A DNA stretch of 64,000 nucleotides from Mariprofundus sp. UBA1536 (GTDB lineage: Bacteria; Pseudomonadota; Zetaproteobacteria; Mariprofundales; Mariprofundaceae). Below the pieces are notes generated by a model that was not told the origin of the DNA, ran no database searches, and worked only from the letters and a program-made list of their open reading frames with translations. The stretch's first letter is position 1, and every line of letters begins with the position of its first letter. Both the position numbers and the translations under genes were made by a program. Location: the NCBI GenBank assembly GCA_002323245.1, contig DCPU01000025.1, forward strand, positions 62,001 to 126,000, read 5' to 3'. Positions 41,158 to 51,060 of this stretch are shown here, piece by piece.

Positions 41158-43860
41158 ATGCAGGATGATTATAATCTCAATAATCCGCATGTGCAGACAG
41201 GCTCTGATGTATTGGGGGCGCTTAAAACTTCACAACATGGTTTAAGCCAAGCGGATGCCGGCGCTAGGCGTGAAATCTTTGGCTTTAATGAGTTGCCCAA
41301 GAGTAAGCCTGCTTCCGTGTTTGCCATCATACTCAGCCAATTTGCTAGCCCTTTGATTTATGTGCTTATTGCGGCAGCGATATTATCCGTTGCCATCGAT
41401 GAATGGTCTGATGCTGGTTTTATTACGGCAGTGCTGCTGATTAATGCCTTGATTGGCACCATTCAAGAGTTTTCAGCCCAGCGCTCTGCAGCTGCTTTGC
41501 ATGCTTTAATTTCCTCGCTGTGCAAGGTGCAGCGCGATGGTGAAACATACGAAATCAATGCTAGAAAATTGGTGCCTGGTGATATCATCTTTTTAGAGTC
41601 TGGCGATCGGGTGCCTGCAGATATTCGCTTGTTGAATACGCATGCCTTTGCTGTGGATGAATCATTGCTCACGGGTGAATCGGAAGCGGCTAAAAAAGAT
41701 GCGGAATCTACTTCCGAGGAAACATCCTCCATTGGCGATCGAAAGAACATGGCTTTTGCTGGCACATTGGTTGCCAGCGGCAGAGGGCAGGGTGTGGTCA
41801 CATCAATTGGCTTTGCCACCGAACTTGGCCGTATTGCTGAAGAAGTGCTCAACAAGCCAGCGCCCAAAGCGCCCCTGTTGGTGCGCATGGAAGTGTTTAC
41901 CCGTCGTATTGCTATATTTGTTGGTGGGGCTGCTTTATTGATGGCATCGGTATTGTTTTATCAAGGCGCGCCATTGGCAGAAATCTTTCTTTTATCTGTT
42001 GCGCTAGCTGTGTCTGCTATTCCAGAAGGATTGCCAGTGGCGCTAACAGTGGCGCTGGCCATAGGTATGCGCCGCATGGCCAAACGCGGCGTGATTATTC
42101 GCCGTTTGGTGGCTGTGGAGTCGCTGGGCTCATGCACATTTATCGCCACCGACAAAACCGGCACGCTTACTGTCAACCAACTGACCGTGAATAAAATCGT
42201 GTTGCCTGACGCAACAACATTCGATGTGTCGGGTGAGGGCATCACTGCGGAAGGCAAAGTTACGTATCAAGGCCAAGCATTATCAGCAGAGCAAGCCCTC
42301 GTTTTGGAGCAAATCTGTCGTGCTGCTGTGCTTAGTAATGAGGGTTTCTTTGGTAAACGCGGCGAAGGCTGGGCCTATCATGGCGATATGGTCGATGTGG
42401 CAATGCTGGTGATGGCACATAAAGCTGGGGTAATCAAGGCTGATGTGGTGAATGCTTGCCCAGAATTGGCAGACATTCCTTTTGAATCAGAGCGCTTGTA
42501 TTCAGCAAGTTTAAATCAAGTGGATGGCGTCGCTCATATTTTTGTAAAGGGAGCAATGGAGAAATTACTGCCCATGTGCAGTAGCATGGTCACATTAACT
42601 GGCGAAGTGCCAATGGATGTTGCGTTTATTCAAGCGCAGACCAAGGTGTTAGCAGGGCAAGGGTATCGCGTTATTTTGCTCGCTTCAGGAGCGACGCAGG
42701 GGCAAGGTTATATCGCGCTGGAAGAAGAGCATTTACAAGGGCTTACCTTACTTGGTTTGGTCGGTATTATTGATCCGCTGCGCCCTGAAGCCAAATCTGC
42801 TGTGGCCTCCTGCCGCACAGCTGGCATTGAAGTGGCCATGATAACAGGTGATCACCCCGCCACTGCCTTTGCCATCGCAAAAGTCATAGGTTTAGCTCAG
42901 GATGAGAATCAAGTCGTCACAGGCTTGGATTTGCGCCGCGCGGATAGTGATGCGGCTTTGGATCAGCTTACCCTTCAGGGCAGAGTCTTTGCCCGCGTAG
43001 AACCGCAACAAAAATTACAAATTGTTGAGTCGTTGCAACGTAATGGTCATTTCGTAGCGGTCAGTGGAGATGGCGCCAATGATGCGCCGGCGTTACGCGC
43101 TGCCCAAGTGGGAGTGGCCATGGGAAAATCAGGCACTGATGTAGCGCGGGAAACGGCGAGCATCATTATCACAGATGATAAATTTGATTCTATTGTTGCA
43201 GGTGTAGAAGAAGGGCGGGTGGCTTATGCCAATGTGCGTAAGGTGATATTACTTTTAATTTCAACTGGTGCCGCTGAATTGGTGTTGTTTACGCTCAGCT
43301 TGGTATTTTCTCAGCCCATTCCGTTGTTGGCCGTGCATCTACTTTGGCTGAATTTGGTCACCAATGGCATTCAGGATGTGGCTTTGGCCTTTGAGCCGCA
43401 AGAAGGTGATGAGCTCAAGAAAAAACCACGCTCACCCAAAGAGCCTATTTTTAACCGTTTGATGATTGAGCAGGTGCTTATCGCTGCGTTGGTGATTGGG
43501 GTGTCGGCCTTTGTCATTTTTCAAATGTTATTGGCGAAAGGGCTATCGGTGGATGCTGCGCGTAATAGTACATTATTGCTGATGGTGCTGTTTGAAAACA
43601 TGCATGTGTTTAATTGCAGATCTGAGACGCGCTCGATTTTCAGGCATAATCCATTGCGCAATCCGGTGTTATTGTTTGGCACACTGGCGGCGCAGTTGAT
43701 TCATATCGCGGCCATGTACACGCCTTGGTTAAGTGATGTGTTGGCGATCACGCCAGTTTCGTTTGCCCATTGGTTGCAGCTTTTGGGGGTAGCCATCTCC
43801 ATTCTCGTGGTTTTGGAAATCTACAAATGGATTCGTTTGCGATATCCAATTGTTGCATAA
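41158..43860 (+). CDS. P-type cation-translocating ATPase (P2A-like)
   Basis: 900 residues, SERCA-like arrangement: N-terminal cation_ATPase_N segment (residues 15-60), A-domain TGES at LLTGESEAA, M4 motif SAIPEGLPVAL, phosphorylation motif DKTGTLT (near residue 330), nucleotide-binding domain FESERLYSAS, hinge GDGANDAPAL and C-terminal spans with NLVTNGIQDVALAFE. It exports or imports cations with ATP. The calcium pump M6 motif has TDG; here it is TNG, so Ca2+ specificity should not be assumed, and Mn2+ or Na+ are possible. ATG 41158 has GGGGAGG upstream. Confidence 0.9.
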   Translation: MQDDYNLNNPHVQTGSDVLGALKTSQHGLSQADAGARREIFGFNELPKSKPASVFAIILSQFASPLIYVLIAAAILSVAIDEWSDAGFITAVLLINALIGTIQEFSAQRSAAALHALISSLCKVQRDGETYEINARKLVPGDIIFLESGDRVPADIRLLNTHAFAVDESLLTGESEAAKKDAESTSEETSSIGDRKNMAFAGTLVASGRGQGVVTSIGFATELGRIAEEVLNKPAPKAPLLVRMEVFTRRIAIFVGGAALLMASVLFYQGAPLAEIFLLSVALAVSAIPEGLPVALTVALAIGMRRMAKRGVIIRRLVAVESLGSCTFIATDKTGTLTVNQLTVNKIVLPDATTFDVSGEGITAEGKVTYQGQALSAEQALVLEQICRAAVLSNEGFFGKRGEGWAYHGDMVDVAMLVMAHKAGVIKADVVNACPELADIPFESERLYSASLNQVDGVAHIFVKGAMEKLLPMCSSMVTLTGEVPMDVAFIQAQTKVLAGQGYRVILLASGATQGQGYIALEEEHLQGLTLLGLVGIIDPLRPEAKSAVASCRTAGIEVAMITGDHPATAFAIAKVIGLAQDENQVVTGLDLRRADSDAALDQLTLQGRVFARVEPQQKLQIVESLQRNGHFVAVSGDGANDAPALRAAQVGVAMGKSGTDVARETASIIITDDKFDSIVAGVEEGRVAYANVRKVILLLISTGAAELVLFTLSLVFSQPIPLLAVHLLWLNLVTNGIQDVALAFEPQEGDELKKKPRSPKEPIFNRLMIEQVLIAALVIGVSAFVIFQMLLAKGLSVDAARNSTLLLMVLFENMHVFNCRSETRSIFRHNPLRNPVLLFGTLAAQLIHIAAMYTPWLSDVLAITPVSFAHWLQLLGVAISILVVLEIYKWIRLRYPIVA

Positions 43861-44038
43861 TCCTTTCATCAGAATATCGAGAAGCTGAGTGAGGAGTGTG
43901 ATGACATATCGTAACGTCTAGATTTATGAAGCTTATCAATCTTTGCTTTTATTGGTTTTTCAGAGAAAATTCTTCATGATGAGGATGCAACTACATCAGT
44001 AAATGATAGACAGATGTGCAGACTAGGGAGGTGTAATC

Positions 44039-46168
44039 ATGCGAATGGGTGATGTATGGGGAGGATTATCAGCATCAGCATTGGTTTTACCGCAAGCTAT
44101 GGCATTTGGCATTACGCTCTGGTCGCCGTATACCCATGACCCAGCAGCAGCTGCCATGTCGGGTTTGGTCGCGGCGGCATGCTTGTGTGTGGTGTCCGGT
44201 TTATTTCGCGGCACATCAGGTTTGGTGACTGCACCCACGGGGCCGACACTGGTCTTACTTGCCGGCGCTATCGCTGCCCTGGCGGCAACGGGATTAACCG
44301 GTGATGCATTAATTACAGCAACTCTTCTGACCGTCGGACTTTCTGGTATTTTCCAAATATTGATTGGCGGCTTTAAACTTGGCCACTTAATCAAATTTAT
44401 TCCTTACCCCGTGGTTTCGGGCTTTATGACTGGCTCGGCTATCCTCATGATTTTATCGCAAACCAATTCGGTGATGGGCGGAGAGAAGTCGCTCGCTTTG
44501 GTCGATGGCGGTTGGATTCCTTTTGTAGCAGCAGGCGTCACGCTGGCCAGCATGATTTGGTTGCCACGTTTCATTAAAAAAATACCAGGGACGGTGCTCG
44601 GCTTAATCATTGGCACAGTGGTGTTTCATCTGTTATCGCTGCTGCAAAACAAGGACATGCCCACGCATTGGGTGGTAGGCAGCCTGCCCAGAATTACTGA
44701 TTTGAATATGGGCTTTGATTTTAGCGCCGTAGGGCAATTGCCTTGGTTATTGATGGCAAGTTCGGCGCTAGCGTTGGCCGTATTAGCGTCATTGGATACC
44801 TTGCTCACCTCAGTAGTAGCGGATGTGTCTACAGGCAGTCGCCACGATGCAAGGCGGGAGTTGATAGGGCAGGGCGCAGGCCATGCGCTCAGCGCTTTTG
44901 CTGGTGGTATGGCAGGTGCTGGCACCACGGGTTCAACGCTTGTGGCTATCCAAAGCGGCGGGCGCATTTGGGCAGGTTTGGTGACTGGCATCAGTATGGT
45001 GTTACTTATTTTGTTTATGGGCCCAGTAGCAGCGATTCTGCCGATTAGTGTGTTTGCGGGCATTATTTTGCATGTGGCGATTTTTGGCATGCTTGATCAG
45101 GACATTCTAAGGTGGCTAAAATCGCCACAAGCGCGGGTGGATGGCAGCATTGCCCTGATTGTGACGGCTGTAACCGTATCGTATGACTTGATGGTGGCAG
45201 TGGGGCTGGGTGTGGTCTTGGCGGTGATTGAGTTTATCCGCGCGCAAGTGCAATCGGCAGTGGTGCAGCGGCGTTGGACGGTGATGGAGCGAAAATCCAT
45301 TCGTCGTCGCCCCAAAGCTGAAATTGTAAGCTTGGAAGCACATGGGCAAAGCATTGTTGGTTATGACTTAAAAGGCACTTTGTTTTTTGGTACCACCGAC
45401 AGGCTCTTTGATACCATGGACGCCGATTTAAAGCAGGCGCGCTATATCATTTTGGATATGCGTAATGTTGGGCAAGTGGATTTAACTGCGCTGCGTTTGA
45501 TTGAGCATATGAGTGGGATGATGTTTCACCGAGGTGGCCGTCTGCTTCTGGCACAGGTGCCCAAAAGTATGGGCTTGGTGAAACGAGAAGGGCACCGCCA
45601 TGAGCGGCTGGTGGCTTATCATGATAATGTGCGGCTTCTGACCTTCGCTGATGTGGATAGAGCGCTTGAATATGCCGAAACGGCGCTGCTGCAAAACCTA
45701 AATACTTTAACGGTCTCAGAAGGCAACAGCTTGCCGCTTGAAGCATCGGAGTTGATGCAAGATTTGGATAAAAAAGACAAGGCTCTGCTTAGCTCATATT
45801 TTGAAACACGAAAGTGCAAAGCTGGCGATTATTTGTTTAAAGCTGGTGATAAAGGCGCTGAGCTGTTTGTGATTATTTCTGGTGAAGTGGAAGTGTTGTT
45901 ACCTGTACCGGGTAAAAAGAAAATGCGTTTGGCTATTTTTGGCCCAGGCATGATGGTGGGTGAGTTGGCATTTTTGCGGCCAGGCTCGCGCTCTGCTGAT
46001 GGGCGGATGACGGTGAGCGGTGATGTGGCTGTGTTGCATCACGATGCTTTTAAGGAGTTGAGTAAGAAACATAGCGACCTTGGCGTGCGTTTGCTGCTAT
46101 GCCTTGGCCGCGAAATTAGCGACAATCTACGCAATGCGGATAAAGCTCTGCGGCAATTGGCTTCATAA
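44039..46168 (+). CDS. SulP family anion transporter with STAS and cyclic-nucleotide-binding domains
   Basis: 709 residues, three parts. Residues about 10-400: SulP/SLC26 membrane domain with 10-12 spans (PQAMAFGITLWSP, GTSGLVTAPTGPT, IPYPVVSGFMTGSAIL). Residues about 430-560: STAS domain (QSIVGYDLKGTLFFGTTDRL, YIILDMRNVGQVDLTAL). Residues about 570-705: CRP/CNB-like domain (KAGDYLFKAGDKGAELFVIISGEVEVLL, and GELAFLRPGSRSADGRMT), where the phosphate-binding cassette looks like GELAFL-x-PGSRSA. The CNB module on a SulP transporter is uncommon and suggests control by a nucleotide or ligand. ATG 44039 has GGGAGGTGT upstream. Transported anion (sulfate, bicarbonate or other) unknown. Confidence 0.9.
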   Translation: MRMGDVWGGLSASALVLPQAMAFGITLWSPYTHDPAAAAMSGLVAAACLCVVSGLFRGTSGLVTAPTGPTLVLLAGAIAALAATGLTGDALITATLLTVGLSGIFQILIGGFKLGHLIKFIPYPVVSGFMTGSAILMILSQTNSVMGGEKSLALVDGGWIPFVAAGVTLASMIWLPRFIKKIPGTVLGLIIGTVVFHLLSLLQNKDMPTHWVVGSLPRITDLNMGFDFSAVGQLPWLLMASSALALAVLASLDTLLTSVVADVSTGSRHDARRELIGQGAGHALSAFAGGMAGAGTTGSTLVAIQSGGRIWAGLVTGISMVLLILFMGPVAAILPISVFAGIILHVAIFGMLDQDILRWLKSPQARVDGSIALIVTAVTVSYDLMVAVGLGVVLAVIEFIRAQVQSAVVQRRWTVMERKSIRRRPKAEIVSLEAHGQSIVGYDLKGTLFFGTTDRLFDTMDADLKQARYIILDMRNVGQVDLTALRLIEHMSGMMFHRGGRLLLAQVPKSMGLVKREGHRHERLVAYHDNVRLLTFADVDRALEYAETALLQNLNTLTVSEGNSLPLEASELMQDLDKKDKALLSSYFETRKCKAGDYLFKAGDKGAELFVIISGEVEVLLPVPGKKKMRLAIFGPGMMVGELAFLRPGSRSADGRMTVSGDVAVLHHDAFKELSKKHSDLGVRLLLCLGREISDNLRNADKALRQLAS

Positions 46169-46224
46169 TCGTTTCATCAGCAAGATTAACACTAAAGAAT
46201 CTTTTATGCCCTTTGGAGTGATGC

Positions 46225-47151
46225 ATGTTGAATGTTTTAAAAAAGATTGAAGATAATATTGAAAAAGTAATCACCCATGAAAATGCATCGATTCGCTGGT
46301 TGCTGGCCTGTTTTGCAGCGGGTGGTCATGTCTTACTTGAGGACTTACCGGGTACAGGCAAAACTACCTTGGCCAAAACCTTAGCCAAATCGGTATCTGC
46401 ACATTTTAAGCGCATTCAATTTACGCCCGATTTATTGCCCAGCGATATTTTGGGCGTGTCCATTTTTAATCAAGCGCAACAAAGTTTTGAATTTCGCCCA
46501 GGGCCTGTGTTTACGCATATTTTATTGGCTGATGAAATCAATCGAGCCAGCCCGCGCACGCAATCGGCGCTGCTTGAAGCCATGAGTGAGGCGCAGGTGA
46601 GTGTGGAAGGGAAAACGCGATTACTTACCGCGCCATTTTTTGTGATGGCCACGCAAAATCCAATTGAGTTGCATGGCACCTATCCTTTGCCTGAAGCGCA
46701 GATGGATAGGTTTATGATGCGTTTTGGTTTGGGTTATGTGGGGCAGGCCCAAGAAGTAAAAATGCTTTCAGCTCAGCAAAATCATCATCCGCTGGATGAT
46801 GTGCAAGCATGCGTAAGCCTGGATGAAGTATTGCAGCTGCAGAAAGCTGTGCGTGATGTGTTTGTGCATGAAGATATCAAGGCTTATATCGTGGGCATCG
46901 TGCAAGCTACGCGCACTGCCCAAGGCGTCTTGATTGGGGCAGGTCCCAGGGCATCCATTGCGTTGATGCGTGTGTGCCAGGCTTTGGCGTTGCTGGATGG
47001 TGAAGACTTTGTGCGGCCAGAACATGTGCAGGAAGTGGCAGAACCTGTGATTGCCCACCGTTTACAACTGGCTTCGCAAGCCAAATATGCAGGGCAGACT
47101 GCCGCTAGCGTAGTCGCAGATATTTTGCAGCAGGTGCAAGTGCCGCGCTGA
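46225..47151 (+). CDS. MoxR-type AAA+ ATPase
   Basis: 308 residues. Walker A is LEDLPGTGKTTLAKTLA, Walker B HILLADEINRASP, with sensor 1 FVMATQNPIELHGTYPLPEAQMDRF and sensor 2 RASIALMRVCQALALLDG. MoxR proteins act as chaperones, usually coded next to DUF58 and von Willebrand proteins. Here it is followed by a DUF58 gene seven bases later and then a transglutaminase membrane protein, a cluster common in proteobacteria with unknown assembly target. TTTGGAGTG precedes ATG 46225. Confidence 0.93.
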   Translation: MLNVLKKIEDNIEKVITHENASIRWLLACFAAGGHVLLEDLPGTGKTTLAKTLAKSVSAHFKRIQFTPDLLPSDILGVSIFNQAQQSFEFRPGPVFTHILLADEINRASPRTQSALLEAMSEAQVSVEGKTRLLTAPFFVMATQNPIELHGTYPLPEAQMDRFMMRFGLGYVGQAQEVKMLSAQQNHHPLDDVQACVSLDEVLQLQKAVRDVFVHEDIKAYIVGIVQATRTAQGVLIGAGPRASIALMRVCQALALLDGEDFVRPEHVQEVAEPVIAHRLQLASQAKYAGQTAASVVADILQQVQVPR

Positions 47152-47158
47152 TCCTAAT

Positions 47159-48571
47159 ATGCATTGGTTCACACATGTAAAAGAGCGTTTGTACCAGCGG
47201 CATATGCGTTGGCGTTTGTTTGGTTTTGCCCGGGTGATGTTTTGGGGCGATAAGTTTGAGGCCAGATTTAGCTTTTTGGGCAGATGGTTGCTGGCAGCGG
47301 TATTACTCACTCTAGTGTTTGGTGCCAATATCAAAAAATCAGATATTTACCAAATGTTCGCCGTGTTGCTGGCGGTATTGTTGGTGGCATTGGTTACCGT
47401 ATGGGTGCGCAGCTTGAGCAAATCTCAGCCGCTGCAAATCAAGCGGTTGTTGCCAGCTTTGGCCCAAGTTGGGCAAGAGGTTTCGTATGCTGTTCATCTG
47501 CATAATTTAGAACTTAAGCCAATGTATGATGTGAAGGTGATGGATGTGTTGTCCCGCCAGTATCCCAGTGTGCACCAGTTTTTGACTGTGCCCGAACCCT
47601 TGGAAGAAAAACGCAATTGGTATGATAGAAAAACGGGGTTTTATCGTTTTGTTTGGCTGCAGAGATGGCTTACGGGCGGTGAGATTCAAGCCCAAAGCTG
47701 TGAAAAGATTGATGCAGGTGAAACACAAGCGGTGATGCTGCAATGGCGACCAGAAAAACGTGGTTATCTGCATTTTGAAACGCTGCGTACTTCCGTCCCT
47801 GATCCGCTGGGTTTGGTGTACAACAATCAAAATCATCACTTGCCTCAATCGGTCTTGGTGTTGCCCAAAGTGTATGCGGTGCCACATGCATTAATTTCAC
47901 AAGGAAACAGCAAAGATGAGCAAGTGGGGCACAGCATTTCAGCCGATGTTGGCGATTCGGAAGCTTTCTTTCGCATGCGAGAATATAGGCCAGGTGATTC
48001 ACCCCGGCATATCCACTGGGCCAGTTTGGCCAGAGGCGAAAAGCCCTTGGTTAAAGAATTTGAGAATGAATTTTTTGCCCGCCAAACATTGATTATCGAT
48101 AATGCAGCCAGCAGTGAGCTAAGCCTTCTGTTTGAAGAATTGGTGTCGGTGGCGGCTGGTTTTGTCGAAGCCCTGCACACCAGCGATGGGGTGCTGGATG
48201 TGCTGTTTGCGCCGCAAGAAACGACACAGCCAAATGCGACGCCGCCTTTAAGCATGCAAGCAGGTTCTGGCCAATCCCAGGCTGTGCTTGAGGTGTTGGC
48301 ATCGATTGATTTGTATGGCGAAGAAAGTTTTTTGCGCTTGCAAGAGCGTGTGTGGTTGCAGCAAGCGTTTATCCATAGCTGCGTGCTGCTCACACTGATT
48401 TGGGATGAACGTCGCCAAGCTTGGGTAGAAGAGCTTAGGCAGCAAGGCATAGAGGTTGTTGTTTATGTGATTACACCATCGTTAGCGAGCAGTGAGCTTG
48501 TGCAGTCTGAGGGTGTGCGGGTTTTACGTCAGGGGTTTATCAACGAAGATTTAAGAGCGCTGGTATCGTGA
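47159..48571 (+). CDS. DUF58 domain protein
   Basis: 470 residues. Two membrane spans near 40-85 (WLLAAVLLTLVFGA and VLLAVLLVALVTVW), a beta domain, and the DUF58 core with EYRPGDSPRHIHWASLARGEKPLVKEFE followed by a vWA-like fold (TLIIDNAASSELSLLFEELVSVAAGF). It belongs to a MoxR-DUF58-transglutaminase operon and likely serves as the anchor or target of the MoxR chaperone. ATG 47159 lies seven bases after MoxR; its stop overlaps the next gene (GTGA). Confidence 0.9.
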   Translation: MHWFTHVKERLYQRHMRWRLFGFARVMFWGDKFEARFSFLGRWLLAAVLLTLVFGANIKKSDIYQMFAVLLAVLLVALVTVWVRSLSKSQPLQIKRLLPALAQVGQEVSYAVHLHNLELKPMYDVKVMDVLSRQYPSVHQFLTVPEPLEEKRNWYDRKTGFYRFVWLQRWLTGGEIQAQSCEKIDAGETQAVMLQWRPEKRGYLHFETLRTSVPDPLGLVYNNQNHHLPQSVLVLPKVYAVPHALISQGNSKDEQVGHSISADVGDSEAFFRMREYRPGDSPRHIHWASLARGEKPLVKEFENEFFARQTLIIDNAASSELSLLFEELVSVAAGFVEALHTSDGVLDVLFAPQETTQPNATPPLSMQAGSGQSQAVLEVLASIDLYGEESFLRLQERVWLQQAFIHSCVLLTLIWDERRQAWVEELRQQGIEVVVYVITPSLASSELVQSEGVRVLRQGFINEDLRALVS

Positions 48572-50529
48572 TAAGGGCCCCACAAATACTCTTGCTGACT
48601 TGCCTGCTTTTTTGGGGCTGGCAGGTGGGAACATTGTTGCTGGCTGTACTAATGGGGTTTGGGCTAGTGGCTTTGTTGTTATTCTTACCGAAAAAAACAT
48701 TAACCCTGCGCTCGTATTACCAATTTGGTGATTTGGGTGTGTTGGCGGTGCTGGCTATTGCCGCTTGGTATTGGCTGGATGATGCGGTATTGCGTATCAC
48801 TTACCCCACCATACAGATGTTGCCGCTGGTGTTGTTTCCGTTGCTAGTCGCCCAAAGTATGAGCCAAAAACAAAAGATACCGCTGGCTACGTTCTACATC
48901 TGGCGACGTAAATCGGAAGGTGAGACACAGTGGATGGATGTCACTTGGCCGTTCGTCTTGTTGTGCCTGTTCAGTGCAGGTGCGCTTAAGGCAGACAATC
49001 AAATTTATTTTGTGGCGGTGATAGCAGTGATGTGGGTTTGGTTGCTGTTGCAGCGTGGTCAGTTTTACCTTCAACAATTAATAGCCGCAGGTTTGATGTT
49101 TGTGGTCGTGGTTTCGCTGGCATTTGGCGTGCATCTGCTGATGCTGGATATGCAGCAACGACTCACCGATGGCATGAATGCTTGGCTGCAAGGGCGATAT
49201 GATCAAGCCAGTCAATATTCCAGCATGGGAGAAGTTGGCAGGGAAAAGTTATCTGATGATATTGTGCTGCGTGTGAAGCCTGCAACGGGTGCATTGCCGC
49301 CCAAATTGCTGAGCTTAAAAAGTTATCAACATTATACCAACAATGATTGGTTTGTAGGTTCGGGTTCTGAAGTGTCTATCGACAATGAACAAAGACTTTG
49401 GCTATTGCAGCAAGGTGTGGAACATGTTGAGCAGCAGCGCGTGCGTATTTTTCAGCAATCCCAAGGTGGAGAAGCTGATTTGGCGCTGCCAAGCAATGCA
49501 CTGGCTCTAGATGGCTTGGTAGCCACGTACCTCTCAGTTGGTGCAGGCGGCCGCGTCAAAGCTTTGGTGAAACGCCCATTTCTTGCCTACGATGTTTTGT
49601 ATGCTGGGGATGGTTCATTACAAGCTGTACCTGATAAAGCTGATTTGTTTGTGGCTAAAGCTGAGCAAGAAGTGATTGGGCAGGTGGCCACGCAATTGCA
49701 GCTGCAACGCATCTACCAAAACCAAGGTGCGAATGCTGTGGTTCAAACCATTCATCAGTATTTGTATCAAAACTTCACTTATCTTTCCTGGGAAGATAAT
49801 CCCGCCAATAAGCCTGGCCTTAATCAATCGTCAGCTGAGAAATTAAGCGATTTCTTATGGGTCAGCAAAGCTGGCCATTGTGAGTATTTTGCTACAGCGG
49901 CTACCTTATTGTTGCGAGCTGCGGGCATGCCGGCGCGGTATGTGTTGGGTTATGCTGTGAATGAAAAAGATGGTGAGATGTACGTGGTGCGTGGCCGCGA
50001 TGCCCATGCTTGGGCAATTGCTTATATCGATGGTAAATGGAATACCCTTGATGCTACACCGCCGGACTGGTTGGCTTTGGAAAGTGTTTCACAATCATGG
50101 CTGCAACCCATCAATGATTGGTTTTCAAGTCTTAAATTTGAATATCAACAATGGCGCTACAATGATGATAAAATCGCGAATTGGATTTGGTATACATTGT
50201 TATTATTGCTATTTTCGCTGTTGGCTTGGCGCACACTTCGCCGCGTTGAAATTGAGGATGAGGGCAAAAAGGGCAAGGATGGACAGGTCAAAATTATTTC
50301 GGAGTGGCCGCAATTGGAAGCAGAACTAAGTGCTAGGTTTGCACCGCGTTTGCCTGGTGAATTGCTGCAAGATTGGCTCTGCCGCATTGAACAAAGTGAA
50401 CTTATACCTTTGGCAAAAATGTATTGCTGGCTTCGTTTTGGGGGAGATAGGGCTGATAACGCTTTGGATGAACTGAATCAACGCATTGGCAAAGTAAGGC
50501 AACTGATAGATTTAGCGCCGAAAAAGTAA
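48568..50529 (+). CDS. TgpA-like membrane transglutaminase (DUF3488)
   Basis: 653 residues. Five or six N-terminal spans within residues 1-190, a large periplasmic domain, the transglutaminase core, one more span near 540-560 (IWYTLLLLLFSLLAWRTL) and a cytoplasmic tail (DUF4129-like). Catalytic triad motifs are present: Cys in KAGHCEYFATAATLLLRAAGMPARYVLGY, His in GRDAHAWAIAYIDG, Asp in NTLDATPPDW. Relatives (PA2873/TgpA) are essential in Pseudomonas; the substrate is unknown. GTG start overlaps the DUF58 stop. Last gene of the MoxR operon. Confidence 0.9.
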   Translation: MIRAPQILLLTCLLFWGWQVGTLLLAVLMGFGLVALLLFLPKKTLTLRSYYQFGDLGVLAVLAIAAWYWLDDAVLRITYPTIQMLPLVLFPLLVAQSMSQKQKIPLATFYIWRRKSEGETQWMDVTWPFVLLCLFSAGALKADNQIYFVAVIAVMWVWLLLQRGQFYLQQLIAAGLMFVVVVSLAFGVHLLMLDMQQRLTDGMNAWLQGRYDQASQYSSMGEVGREKLSDDIVLRVKPATGALPPKLLSLKSYQHYTNNDWFVGSGSEVSIDNEQRLWLLQQGVEHVEQQRVRIFQQSQGGEADLALPSNALALDGLVATYLSVGAGGRVKALVKRPFLAYDVLYAGDGSLQAVPDKADLFVAKAEQEVIGQVATQLQLQRIYQNQGANAVVQTIHQYLYQNFTYLSWEDNPANKPGLNQSSAEKLSDFLWVSKAGHCEYFATAATLLLRAAGMPARYVLGYAVNEKDGEMYVVRGRDAHAWAIAYIDGKWNTLDATPPDWLALESVSQSWLQPINDWFSSLKFEYQQWRYNDDKIANWIWYTLLLLLFSLLAWRTLRRVEIEDEGKKGKDGQVKIISEWPQLEAELSARFAPRLPGELLQDWLCRIEQSELIPLAKMYCWLRFGGDRADNALDELNQRIGKVRQLIDLAPKK

Positions 50530-50533
50530 AAAC

Positions 50534-50561
50534 TTTACATATCATGATATTCTAATATAAT
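50534..50561 (+). promoter_or_regulatory. Probable sigma70 promoter for thioredoxin
   Basis: TTTACA, 16 bases, then TATAAT, in an AT-rich stretch (50534-50561) between the transglutaminase stop and trxA. The -10 box is a perfect match. GGAG lies eight bases before the trxA start. Confidence 0.62.
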
Positions 50562-50590
50562 AACGAAAATTTATTGCATAGGAGCTGGTC

Positions 50591-50956
50591 ATGGCAACTG
50601 TTGATTTAAACAAAAATAATTTTGAAGAAAAAGTAACAAGCAGCGATATCACGATGATTGATTTCTGGGCACCATGGTGTGGCCCATGCAAAGCTTTTGG
50701 CCCTACCTATGAAGCGGTATCTGCAGAGCATGAAGATGTTTTGTTCGCTAAGGTAAACACTGAAGATGAACAAGAATTGGGCGCACAATTTAATATCCGC
50801 TCCATTCCAACCTTGATGATTATTCGCGAGAATATTGTGGTTTTTTCACAAGCTGGCGCCTTGCCAAAAGCTGCGTTGCAAGACTTGATTGGCCAAGTGA
50901 AAGCTTTGGACATGGATGAAATACGCGCAGAAGTAGCCAAAGAACAAGCCGCATAA
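50591..50956 (+). CDS. trxA: Thioredoxin-like protein
   Basis: 121 residues: thioredoxin fold with active site WCGPC (residues 29-33) in FWAPWCGPCKAFGP, the cis-proline region FNIRSIPTLMIIRENIVV, and a C-terminal helix. An extension of about 15 residues (DEIRAEVAKEQAA) is longer than the usual TrxA end. It reduces disulfides in cytoplasmic proteins. Likely a single-gene unit with its own promoter at 50534-50561 and an intrinsic terminator downstream. Confidence 0.93.
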   Translation: MATVDLNKNNFEEKVTSSDITMIDFWAPWCGPCKAFGPTYEAVSAEHEDVLFAKVNTEDEQELGAQFNIRSIPTLMIIRENIVVFSQAGALPKAALQDLIGQVKALDMDEIRAEVAKEQAA

Positions 50957-50968
50957 CTAAAAATCAAG

Positions 50969-51007
50969 AAGCCGTTGTAGCCAAACTTGTGCAGCGGCTT
51001 TTTTTTG
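50969..51007 (+). terminator. Terminator after trxA
   Basis: AAGCCGTTG pairs with CAGCGGCTT (one G-U), followed by eight T, 12 bases after the stop. Confidence 0.85.
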
Positions 51008-51060
51008 CCTTGCTAATGTTGTTATGATAAGCCTTGGGTTTTAAATGACTTGGGGGGCGA

